A DNA stretch of 64,000 nucleotides from contig JAEYYH010000023.1 of NCBI GenBank assembly GCA_023430885.1, positions 62,001 to 126,000 on the forward strand, in the 5' to 3' direction. The DNA comes from Bacillota bacterium (GTDB taxonomy: Bacteria; Bacillota_I; Bacilli_A; RF39; UBA660). Positions 53,456-60,742 of this stretch are shown here, piece after piece; positions within the stretch are counted from its first letter, which is position 1, and each line of letters starts with the position of its first letter. The notes below the pieces were generated by a model that saw nothing but the letters and a program-made list of their open reading frames with translations, did no database searches and had not been told where the DNA came from. Made by a program: the position numbers and the translations under genes.

Positions 53456-54189
53456 GATATTTAATAGTTTTTTCCTATGATGGTTCAAAATACTATGGTT
53501 ATCAAAAACAACCTAATAAGAATAGTATCCAAGCAGAAATAGAAAGAGTTTTAACTCTAATTAATTCTAATAATAATGTTAAAATAAATGCGTCTGGAAG
53601 AACAGATAGTGGAGTTCATGCATTAAATCAAAAAGCACATTTTGATTTAATTAAAGATATGAACTGTGAAAATTTAAGAAATTCTATTAACAAAATGTTG
53701 CCAAGCAGTATTTATATAAAAGAAATAAAGAAAACAGAAGATAATTTTCATGCTAGATTTAATGTTATAAAAAAAGAGTACACTTATAAAATTAATACTG
53801 GTGAATACAATCCTATAGATTTCAATTATATATATCAATATAATAGGCCTCTAGATATAAAAAAAATGAAAGAAGCTTCAAAATATGTTATTGGTGAACA
53901 TGATTTTACATCTTTTACTAAGGGAAATGAAAAAAAGGAATCGTTTGTTAGGACTATCTATAGTATAGATATAAATAATAATAATGGCATTATAAGTATA
54001 ACTTTTTCTGGAAGCGGCTTTTTAAGATATATGGTAAGAAATATAGTAGGATCTTTAATAGAGGTGGGTAGTGGTTTAAGAAAACCAAAAGATATAGATA
54101 GAATATTAGCATCAAAAGATAGAACTAAAGCAGGTATAACCGCCCCAGCCTGCGGTTTATATTTATCAAATGTTTTTTATAAGAATTGA
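53452..54189 (+). CDS. truA: tRNA pseudouridine(38-40) synthase TruA
   Basis: TruA modifies U38-U40 in the anticodon arm. The 245-residue protein has FSYDGSKYYGYQKQPN at the start and the catalytic Asp in GRTDSGVHA (D52). The C-terminal FSGSGFLRYMVRNIVGSLIEVG (part) is also typical. Position after ecfT is the same as in Bacillus. The stop is TGA. Confidence 0.95.
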   Translation: MRYLIVFSYDGSKYYGYQKQPNKNSIQAEIERVLTLINSNNNVKINASGRTDSGVHALNQKAHFDLIKDMNCENLRNSINKMLPSSIYIKEIKKTEDNFHARFNVIKKEYTYKINTGEYNPIDFNYIYQYNRPLDIKKMKEASKYVIGEHDFTSFTKGNEKKESFVRTIYSIDINNNNGIISITFSGSGFLRYMVRNIVGSLIEVGSGLRKPKDIDRILASKDRTKAGITAPACGLYLSNVFYKN

Positions 54190-54198
54190 GTGATTATA

Positions 54199-54969
54199 AT
54201 GAAGAAAAAGAAAATAATTGTTTTTATATCTACATTGATATGTGTAACGCTTTATAGTTTATTGTTTTATTTTTATGTAGGAAATAAAGATAAAGTTAAT
54301 TTAAAAAATGATGTAGTTACAGAGACTACTACGGACACAATGACTGTTGATAAAGTAATTAGTTTTATTGATGAATATAAAATTAATTATTTAGATACAT
54401 TTAATATATTTTTTTCTGATTCAGCTGAAATTAATAATCAAATAAAATTGAGATTTGTATATTATTCAATTAAAGAAACAGCAAACTTTTCGTTAGGAGT
54501 TAGTTATACTAGATTTGAAAGCTATTTAAAGTGTGTTTTTGGAGATGACACAACATTAAAAAATGAAGATTTGTTGTATGATAATGCTGAAAAAAGCATA
54601 TATTTAAAATATGATGCAACAAATGAAACGTATATATATAATGAAAAGAATAGTAATGATTTAAATGAAATGTATTATTCTAGATACAATTATATTGTTA
54701 GTTATAAAAACAACGCTGGAACATACAAACTTAAAGTTAATAAATTTTTTCTTAAAGATAATAAAGTTTATTCAAGTTATGGAGATCTAGTAAGTGATGT
54801 TAATGTTTTATTTGAAATACCGACTAATGTAGATAAAAAAGATGATTATATAAAAGAATATGTTAATAATAATTATGATGTATTAAAGCAGAAATTTGTA
54901 GAATATGAGTACATTTTTGTCAAGGAAAATAGTAGCTTGATATTAAAAGAATTTGAAAAAACAAATTAA
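54199..54969 (+). CDS. Membrane-anchored protein of unknown function
   Basis: A 256-residue protein with a basic N-terminus and one membrane segment (about 5-27), probably an uncleaved anchor or signal. The outer part is rich in Asn, Asp, Tyr and Lys with a single Cys (about residue 110), and I recognise no domain. I use ATG 54199 behind GAGTGA; GTG 54190 is the other option. It begins ten bases after truA, so it may be the last gene of the ECF unit, then a strong terminator follows. Confidence 0.6.
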   Translation: MKKKKIIVFISTLICVTLYSLLFYFYVGNKDKVNLKNDVVTETTTDTMTVDKVISFIDEYKINYLDTFNIFFSDSAEINNQIKLRFVYYSIKETANFSLGVSYTRFESYLKCVFGDDTTLKNEDLLYDNAEKSIYLKYDATNETYIYNEKNSNDLNEMYYSRYNYIVSYKNNAGTYKLKVNKFFLKDNKVYSSYGDLVSDVNVLFEIPTNVDKKDDYIKEYVNNNYDVLKQKFVEYEYIFVKENSSLILKEFEKTN

Positions 54970-54990
54970 GTTTAAAATAATTAATAAAAG

Positions 54991-55024
54991 TACTAAAAAC
55001 CCTTGACTTTATAAGGGTTTTTTA
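54991..55024 (+). terminator. Terminator upstream of rplM with an embedded promoter
   Basis: AAAACCCTT (54996-55004) pairs with AAGGGTTTT (55013-55021), and flanking bases extend the symmetry to GTACTAAA.../...TTTAGTAC. It ends the transcript of the 54199 gene. The loop and left arm hold TTGACT (55003-55008), the -35 box of rplM. Confidence 0.8.
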
Positions 55025-55031
55025 GTACAAT
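55003..55031 (+). promoter_or_regulatory. Promoter of rplM-rpsI, overlapping the upstream terminator
   Basis: TTGACT (55003-55008) and TACAAT (55026-55031) are 17 bases apart. The -35 box lies in the hairpin of the preceding terminator. Confidence 0.75.
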
Positions 55032-55045
55032 TTCAATTGGTACAT

Positions 55046-55096
55046 TTATTAATCCCATTAAGCGAGATCTGGGAAGTTTTGCTTAAGTATTAATAA
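55046..55096 (+). promoter_or_regulatory. L13-type leader of rplM
   Basis: TTATTAAT (55046-55053) pairs with ATTAATAA (55089-55096), and TTAAGC (55058-55063) with GCTTAA (55081-55086), enclosing a loop with GAGATCTGGGAAG. Leader RNAs of this kind are known ahead of rplM in Bacillota and are thought to be bound by L13. Assignment rests on position and general shape. Confidence 0.6.
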
Positions 55097-55111
55097 GAAA
55101 GGGAATGTTTT

Positions 55112-55546
55112 ATGAAAAATAGTTACATGCAAAAAAAAGAAGATTTAGTTCGTACATGGTATGTAATCGATGCTGAAGATTTGCCTTTAGGTCGTTTAGC
55201 TACAAAAGTAGCTCATGTATTACGTGGTAAGCATAAACCAACATTTACTCCACATATGGATTGTGGCGACTTTGTAATTGTTGTTAATGCTTCTAAAATA
55301 GCTCTTACTGGTGATAAACTAGATAAGAAAATTTATTACAATCACAGTGGTTACACTGGTGGTTTAAGAGAAAGAACAGCTCGTGTTATGAAAGAAAATT
55401 ATCCTGTTGAAATGGTTGAAAGAGCCATTAAGGGAATGCTTCCAAAAGGAAGACTAGGCCGTCAAATGTATAAAAAATTATTTGTATATGCAGGGGAAGA
55501 ACATCCTCATGCTGCTCAACAACCAGTTGAGTTAAAGAACAAATAA
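55112..55546 (+). CDS. rplM: 50S ribosomal protein L13
   Basis: L13 is an early 50S assembly protein. The 144-residue protein has WYVIDAEDLPLGRLATKVA, GKHKPTFTPHMDCGDFVIV and the C-terminal KGMLPKGRLGRQMYKKL. Full length. AGAAAGGGAATG precedes the ATG. It is in the usual pair with rpsI. Confidence 0.98.
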   Translation: MKNSYMQKKEDLVRTWYVIDAEDLPLGRLATKVAHVLRGKHKPTFTPHMDCGDFVIVVNASKIALTGDKLDKKIYYNHSGYTGGLRERTARVMKENYPVEMVERAIKGMLPKGRLGRQMYKKLFVYAGEEHPHAAQQPVELKNK

Positions 55547-55558
55547 GGAGGTTATTAG

Positions 55559-55969
55559 ATGAATAAAGTTTTTATAGGTACAGGTAGAAGAAAATCTTCA
55601 ATCGCTCAAGTTAAAATGGTTCCAGGAACTGGAAAAATAACAGTTAACGGTAGAGATGTAAGAGACTTCTTTCCATACGAAACAAACGTTATGGATTTAA
55701 AACAACCTTTAGTTGCTACAAATAATGAAGAAACATTTGATATAGATGTAAAAGTAAATGGTGGAGGATTCACTGGTCAAACTGGTGCTATCCGTTTAGG
55801 TATTACAAGAGCTTTAATCGAGTATGATAAAGTTAATGAAGGTACTGAAAATTGCTATAGAACAACTTTAAAAAGAGCAGGTTTTGTTACTAGAGATCCT
55901 AGATCAAAAGAACGTAAAAAACCAGGTCTTAAAGCTGCTCGTCGTGCTCCACAATTCTCAAAACGTTAA
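55559..55969 (+). CDS. rpsI: 30S ribosomal protein S9
   Basis: S9 reaches the P-site tRNA with its C-terminal tail. The 136-residue protein has GTGRRKSSIAQVKMVPGTG and the KKPGLKAARRAPQFSKR end with the conserved final KR. Full length. TAAGGAGGTTATTAG precedes the ATG. Confidence 0.98.
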   Translation: MNKVFIGTGRRKSSIAQVKMVPGTGKITVNGRDVRDFFPYETNVMDLKQPLVATNNEETFDIDVKVNGGGFTGQTGAIRLGITRALIEYDKVNEGTENCYRTTLKRAGFVTRDPRSKERKKPGLKAARRAPQFSKR

Positions 55970-55989
55970 TATTCTTTCAAAGATGTCTG

Positions 55990-56022
55990 GAAGTATAATC
56001 ATTGCATTATACTTCTTTTTCT
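55990..56022 (+). terminator. Terminator of rplM-rpsI
   Basis: GAAGTATAAT (55990-55999) pairs with ATTATACTTC (56006-56015), then a T-run. Confidence 0.88.
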
Positions 56023-56068
56023 TTAGTTTTTTAGCTGTTTTATAGTATAATTAATATGAGGTGAATAT

Positions 56069-56977
56069 ATGAATAATAAAGTTGTAATAATTGGTTGTGG
56101 TAATGTAGGAATGAGTTATGCATATGCATTATTAAATCAAAGAAGTAATGTGCAAGAATTAGTATTAATAGATTTAGATAGAGATAGAATTGTTGGGGAA
56201 GCGATGGATTTAAATCATTGTTTAGCTTTTGCCCCATCTAAAATAAGTATAAAAGTTGGAGAATATAGTGACTGTAAAAATGCTACTATAGTATGTATTG
56301 CGGCAGGAGCTAATCAAAATCCTGGTGAAACAAGAATGGATTTAATTAATAAAAATAGCAAAGTATTTAAATCTGTTGTTGGACAAGTAATTCAAAGTGG
56401 TTTTAATGGTATATTTTTAATTGCTACAAATCCACTTGATGTTATGACATATTTAACATGGAAATATTCTGGTTTTCCTACTTCAAAAATAATAGGAAGT
56501 GGAACAAGCTTAGATACAGCAAGACTGAGATATTTAGTAGCAGAAAAGACAAATTTAAATCCAAAAAATGTTCATGCGTATGTAATAGGTGAACACGGTG
56601 ATAGTGAATTTGTACCATGGAGTAATGCTACAGTAGGATTACAACCAATAACTGAATATATGAATCATGAGCAATTAGATGAAATATATGTTAATGTTAG
56701 AGATGCTGCATATAAAATAATTAGTAGTAAAGGTGCTACATATTATGGTATAGGTATGTGTTTAGTTAGAATAACGAATGCAATTTTAGGAGATGAAAAC
56801 AGTATTCTTACTATATCAAGTTATAATGAAAAAAATGATGTTTTCGTTGGAATGCCATCAGTAATAAATAAAGATGGCGTTAGAGAAGTGTGTAACATTT
56901 CTCTAACAGAGGAAGAAAAAGATAAATTACAAAATTCAATAAATACAATAAGAGAAGCAATAAATAAAATTAGTTAG
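56069..56977 (+). CDS. ldh: L-lactate dehydrogenase
   Basis: Ldh regenerates NAD+ by reducing pyruvate to lactate, the classic end of fermentation. The 302-residue protein has IIGCGNVGMSYA (7-18), the specificity Gln and Arg in NQNPGETR (Q83, R89), which favours pyruvate over oxaloacetate, and the catalytic His in GEHGDS (H176). TATAAT at 56046-56051 lies 17 bases before the ATG. It suggests an anaerobic, fermentative life. Confidence 0.94.
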   Translation: MNNKVVIIGCGNVGMSYAYALLNQRSNVQELVLIDLDRDRIVGEAMDLNHCLAFAPSKISIKVGEYSDCKNATIVCIAAGANQNPGETRMDLINKNSKVFKSVVGQVIQSGFNGIFLIATNPLDVMTYLTWKYSGFPTSKIIGSGTSLDTARLRYLVAEKTNLNPKNVHAYVIGEHGDSEFVPWSNATVGLQPITEYMNHEQLDEIYVNVRDAAYKIISSKGATYYGIGMCLVRITNAILGDENSILTISSYNEKNDVFVGMPSVINKDGVREVCNISLTEEEKDKLQNSINTIREAINKIS

Positions 56978-56987
56978 GAAGTGCCAA

Positions 56988-57857
56988 ATGAAATTAAGTA
57001 ATAGTTGGGATGATTATGAATGCTTAGATGCTGGAAATGGTGAAAAACTTGAAAGATGGGGAAATGTTATCTTAAGAAGACCAGAACCACAAGCAATGTG
57101 GAATACTAATCAAGATGAGAAATGGAATAAGATTGATGGTTTTTATCATAGATCTGACAAAGGTGGTGGATACTGGGATTTTAAAACCAAATTACCAGAT
57201 TTTTGGACTATTTCGTTTAAGGATTTGACATTCAAGGTTAGTCCTACCAATTTTAAGCATACAGGTATTTTTCCTGAACAAGCAACAAATTGGGATTACA
57301 TGATGTCTAAAATTAAAAATAGTAATAGACCAATAAAAGTTCTTAATTTATTCGCATATACTGGTGGTGCTACAATGGCTTGCTCTAAAGCCGGCGCAAT
57401 AGAAGTTGTTCATGTAGATGCTAGTAAGGGAATGAATGAATGGGCAAAAGAAAATGCAGAATTGTGTGGTTTAAGTGATAAAAAAATTAGATTTATTGTT
57501 GATGATTGTTTAAAGTTTGTTGAGAGAGAAGCAAGAAGAGGCAATAAATATGATGCAATAATAATGGATCCTCCAAGTTATGGTAGAGGCCCAAATGGTG
57601 AAATGTGGAAGTTTGAACATAACTTAGATATACTAATTAGTTCATGTATAAAGATACTAAGTGATAAGCCACTATTCTTTTTAATAAATTCTTATACTAC
57701 CGGAATTTCTAGTACGGTTTTATATAATATTTTAAAGACTAGTTTAGAACCCATATATGGTGGTGAAATTGAACATGGAGAAATAGGATTACCTATAACA
57801 AGAGGCCAGATGATACTTCCTTGTGGTATATATTGTAGATGGGAAGAAAATGATTAA
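56988..57857 (+). CDS. Class I SAM-dependent methyltransferase, RlmI/RlmK-like
   Basis: A 289-residue enzyme with a SAM site in VLNLFAYTGGATMACSKAGA (about 118-137, shown in part), HVDASKGM after it, and DPPSYG (194-199), the motif of the rRNA m5C/m2G methyltransferase group of RlmI, RlmK and YccW. The usual PUA domain at the N-terminus is not obvious. The target is probably rRNA, but this is inference. GAAGTGCC precedes the ATG and the gene overlaps the RluA-type gene by eight bases. Confidence 0.82.
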   Translation: MKLSNSWDDYECLDAGNGEKLERWGNVILRRPEPQAMWNTNQDEKWNKIDGFYHRSDKGGGYWDFKTKLPDFWTISFKDLTFKVSPTNFKHTGIFPEQATNWDYMMSKIKNSNRPIKVLNLFAYTGGATMACSKAGAIEVVHVDASKGMNEWAKENAELCGLSDKKIRFIVDDCLKFVEREARRGNKYDAIIMDPPSYGRGPNGEMWKFEHNLDILISSCIKILSDKPLFFLINSYTTGISSTVLYNILKTSLEPIYGGEIEHGEIGLPITRGQMILPCGIYCRWEEND

Positions 57858-58506
57858 TATTTTATATGAAGACAATCATCTATTAGTGGTGGAAAAACCT
57901 ATTAATATTCCCGTTCAAGCTGATGATAGTAAAGACTTAGATTTATTGACTATGCTTAAAGATTACCTTAAGAAGAAATATAGTAAAACAGGAAATGTAT
58001 ATTTGGGGCTTGTCCATAGACTTGATAGACCAGTTGGAGGCGTTATGGTTTTTGCTAAAACTAGTAAAGCTGCTAACAGATTAAGTGAACAAGTTAGAAA
58101 TAAAAAATTTGAAAAAATATATTATGCAGTAGTGCAAGGTAAGCCAAAAGCAAAAGATCATCTGGAAGATTACTTATTAAAGGATTTAAAAACAAATATT
58201 ACAAAGATTGATAAAAATGGAAAGTTAGCAATTTTGGATTATAAATTAATTAGTACAGTGGAAAACTTAAGTTTGGTTGAAATAGAACTAGAAACAGGAC
58301 GTTCTCATCAAATTAGAGTTCAATTTAGTAGTAGAGATATTCCTTTATATGGTGATCAAAAATATAATAGAAATGCAAAGGTAGGGCAACAACTTGCCTT
58401 GTTTGCAAAGAAATTATCATTTGAACATCCAGTTACACATGAGATTTTAAGTTTTGAGTTATCTTTACCCGATAGACACCCGTTTAAATATTTTAAAAAT
58501 CAATAA
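57850..58506 (+). CDS. RluA family pseudouridine synthase
   Basis: An enzyme that converts uridine to pseudouridine in rRNA or tRNA. The 218-residue protein has the catalytic HRLDRPVGGVMVFAKT (D59) and the C-terminal RSHQIRVQF and GDQKYN motifs. It has no S4 domain. ATG 57850 with GGGAAG is preferred over GTG 57823. It overlaps the methyltransferase before it, hinting at a shared RNA-modification role; the precise site is unknown. Confidence 0.92.
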   Translation: MINILYEDNHLLVVEKPINIPVQADDSKDLDLLTMLKDYLKKKYSKTGNVYLGLVHRLDRPVGGVMVFAKTSKAANRLSEQVRNKKFEKIYYAVVQGKPKAKDHLEDYLLKDLKTNITKIDKNGKLAILDYKLISTVENLSLVEIELETGRSHQIRVQFSSRDIPLYGDQKYNRNAKVGQQLALFAKKLSFEHPVTHEILSFELSLPDRHPFKYFKNQ

Positions 58507-58543
58507 TAATTGTTAATTAAGCATATAATTAATAGGTGATTAC

Positions 58544-59203
58544 ATGCTAAAAAGAAAATTAATAATTCTTATTGTTTTTTTTGTTTCAGTATTATCTATT
58601 AATTATGTTTATAGTTTAGAAGTAAGTGATAATTTGATAGGTAAAATTATTTATATTGATCCGGGTCATGGTGGAGCTGATCCAGGTGCTGTATATAAGA
58701 ATGTAGAAGAAGCTGCTATAAATTTAATCGTCTCAAAAAAGTTAAAAGAGAACTTAGAGAATCTTGGAGCTAGTGTTTATATAACAAGAGAAGGCGATTA
58801 TGATTTATCTTCTACAACGATTAATAGAAAAAAAAGTGATCTATATAATAGAATTAATTTGATTAACAAATCAAATTGCGATGTTTATATTTCAATTCAT
58901 ATTAATGCTGAATCCTCTTCATTATGGTATGGAGCTCAAACATTTTATTATCCGGCTAATAAAAGAAACATAGTTTTAGCTAAATATATACAAAAAAGTT
59001 TGATAGATAATACAAGCTCTAAAAGAGAAGTTTCGAGAATTAACGATACACTAATGTATACTAATATAAAAGTACCGGGAGTATTAATAGAGCTTGGTTT
59101 TATTACTAATTATCAAGATAGATTAAAACTAAATAATAATGATTATCAAAATAATTTAGTAAGCGCTATATCTAGTGGATTAATAGAATATTTTAAATCA
59201 TGA
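58544..59203 (+). CDS. N-acetylmuramoyl-L-alanine amidase, CwlD-like
   Basis: A secreted zinc amidase (Amidase_3) that cuts between muramic acid and the peptide stem. The 219-residue protein has a signal-type segment (about 5-22), H42 in IDPGHGGADPGA, E55/E56, H119 in SIHINAE and the catalytic Glu in VLIELGFITN (E183). In Bacillus, cwlD lies shortly after rpsI; the position and size fit CwlD, which makes muramic lactam in spore cortex. A vegetative cell-wall role is equally possible. Confidence 0.85.
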   Translation: MLKRKLIILIVFFVSVLSINYVYSLEVSDNLIGKIIYIDPGHGGADPGAVYKNVEEAAINLIVSKKLKENLENLGASVYITREGDYDLSSTTINRKKSDLYNRINLINKSNCDVYISIHINAESSSLWYGAQTFYYPANKRNIVLAKYIQKSLIDNTSSKREVSRINDTLMYTNIKVPGVLIELGFITNYQDRLKLNNNDYQNNLVSAISSGLIEYFKS

Positions 59204-59287
59204 ATTATCGCCATCTATTTAACTATATTTTCAGCGATTTTTATATAAAAATAGTCTATATATTTAATAATTTTATAATTTCATAAG

Positions 59288-59316
59288 TTGTAAATAACTG
59301 ATACTTATGTTATAAT
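59288..59316 (+). promoter_or_regulatory. Promoter of the 59351 operon
   Basis: TTGTAA (59288-59293) and TATAAT (59311-59316) are 17 bases apart, and TGT directly before the -10 makes it extended. It is among the strongest promoters here and reads into the three-gene operon. Confidence 0.82.
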
Positions 59317-59350
59317 TTAACTATAGATTATTTTTAAGTAGGAGGAAATT

Positions 59351-60730
59351 ATGGAAGATAATAGTTATTACGGTTCATATGAAGAAAATGAGCGTAAAAA
59401 TCCTTTATTTAAGATACTTTTAATAATAATAGCAATTACAGCAATCATAGTAATTATTATTTTAATTGCTCGTGCATTTGGCGGTAGTACAGTAGAAAAA
59501 GAATTTTTAACTGCCGGCAAAAGTTATTATGATGAGAATAGTAATAATTTACCAGAATCTGTAGGTGAATGTAATACTGTTTCACTTAGTTATTTAATGA
59601 GTGAAGACTTTATAAAAAACACAGATAATTATAATAGTTGTGATGATACTGCTACATATGTTAAAGTATGTAAATTAGAAAGTGGCGATTATCATTATAC
59701 TCCTGTAATTAAGTGTGGAACTAAAGACGATACAGTTTTTGGAGATTACAAAGAAGGCAAAGAGAGTGATTTAACAGCTGATTCGTCAGATATAAAATTT
59801 ACTTTTAAAGGCGAAGTATATTCTACTCAAAACAAACAATATTATCCGGGAAATAAAACAAATGAAAAAGAAGTTACTGAATTATATACATCTGCCCCGG
59901 CAACAGATTATACATATAAAGGTGATTCAGTTAGCAATGCAGCTAAATGGTATACTGAGTCATCAGGAACTAGTTATTGGAATAATGGCAGTTATTCATC
60001 AACTGCTCCAGCTGGATATCCATCACAAGGTGTTGAAGGTAGTCCAGTTACAAGAATTAGTTTAACTGCTCCAGCAACAGCAAGCTATAGAACAATAAAA
60101 CAACAATTGGTTTATAGAAAAAGATCAGTAAGTACTCCAGTAGCTTTTGAATATCTTTGTTACAGTAGAACTTTAAATTATGAAATGCTATCAACTACTC
60201 CATGTGGTTTAAGAACTGACAGTTATACTGAATATAAACAAATATATTATACTTGTGACGGGACTACGAAAGTTGAAAAAAGTTCATCATGTGCTTCAAC
60301 AGATTGGAGTGCTTGGACAACAACAGCTTGTACTACTTCTGGTACTACTGAATGTGAAAGTAAAGCAGGATATGTTTATACTGATAGGTCATGGCAATGG
60401 TATGTAACAGGAACATATAAGTCATATTATCCAAGTGGAAGTGCAACTGCAGCAGGTGAGAAAACTTATTATGTTGATTCGCCTAAAGCAGGATATGTAA
60501 AAGATAGTTCAACGGTTACAACTGCATATAAATATTATAAATTAGTCAATTCAGAAACATCTTCCACTTCGGATGGAGAATGGGTTAAACTAAACGATGA
60601 TTATGTAGATTTAGATGAATTATTAAAATCATTTAAAGATAAAGGTTATGAAGTGACTTCATTAAGTGATATTGAGTCAAATGAAAAAATTAGATATTCA
60701 GTAAAATTAGAATATGCTGATAGACAGTAA
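59351..60730 (+). CDS. Single-pass surface protein with WSxW-type repeat region
   Basis: A 459-residue protein with a short acidic cytosolic N-terminus, one membrane segment (about 19-42) and an outer part. The section to about residue 123 has C74, C97, C107 and C122 and ends in YTPVIKCG; it is a paralogue of the same section at 48387-49547. After that come Ser/Thr/Tyr-rich stretches with six or more cysteines, and a WSAWTTTAC motif (about 318) that resembles thrombospondin-type WSxW repeats but is not enough to claim one. No known family for the whole. AGGAGGAAATT precedes the ATG. Confidence 0.7.
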   Translation: MEDNSYYGSYEENERKNPLFKILLIIIAITAIIVIIILIARAFGGSTVEKEFLTAGKSYYDENSNNLPESVGECNTVSLSYLMSEDFIKNTDNYNSCDDTATYVKVCKLESGDYHYTPVIKCGTKDDTVFGDYKEGKESDLTADSSDIKFTFKGEVYSTQNKQYYPGNKTNEKEVTELYTSAPATDYTYKGDSVSNAAKWYTESSGTSYWNNGSYSSTAPAGYPSQGVEGSPVTRISLTAPATASYRTIKQQLVYRKRSVSTPVAFEYLCYSRTLNYEMLSTTPCGLRTDSYTEYKQIYYTCDGTTKVEKSSSCASTDWSAWTTTACTTSGTTECESKAGYVYTDRSWQWYVTGTYKSYYPSGSATAAGEKTYYVDSPKAGYVKDSSTVTTAYKYYKLVNSETSSTSDGEWVKLNDDYVDLDELLKSFKDKGYEVTSLSDIESNEKIRYSVKLEYADRQ

Positions 60731-60742
60731 GGAGGAAATAAA

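Noticed and set aside
59204..59287. Terminator after the CwlD-like amidase (ATCGC at 59207 with GCGAT at 59234)
   Set aside because: Only five base pairs with a 22-base loop; too weak to list as a feature.
60301..60360. Thrombospondin type-1 repeat in the 59351 protein
   Set aside because: A WSxW motif and nearby cysteines are present, but the arginine layers and cysteine spacing of a true repeat are not clear.
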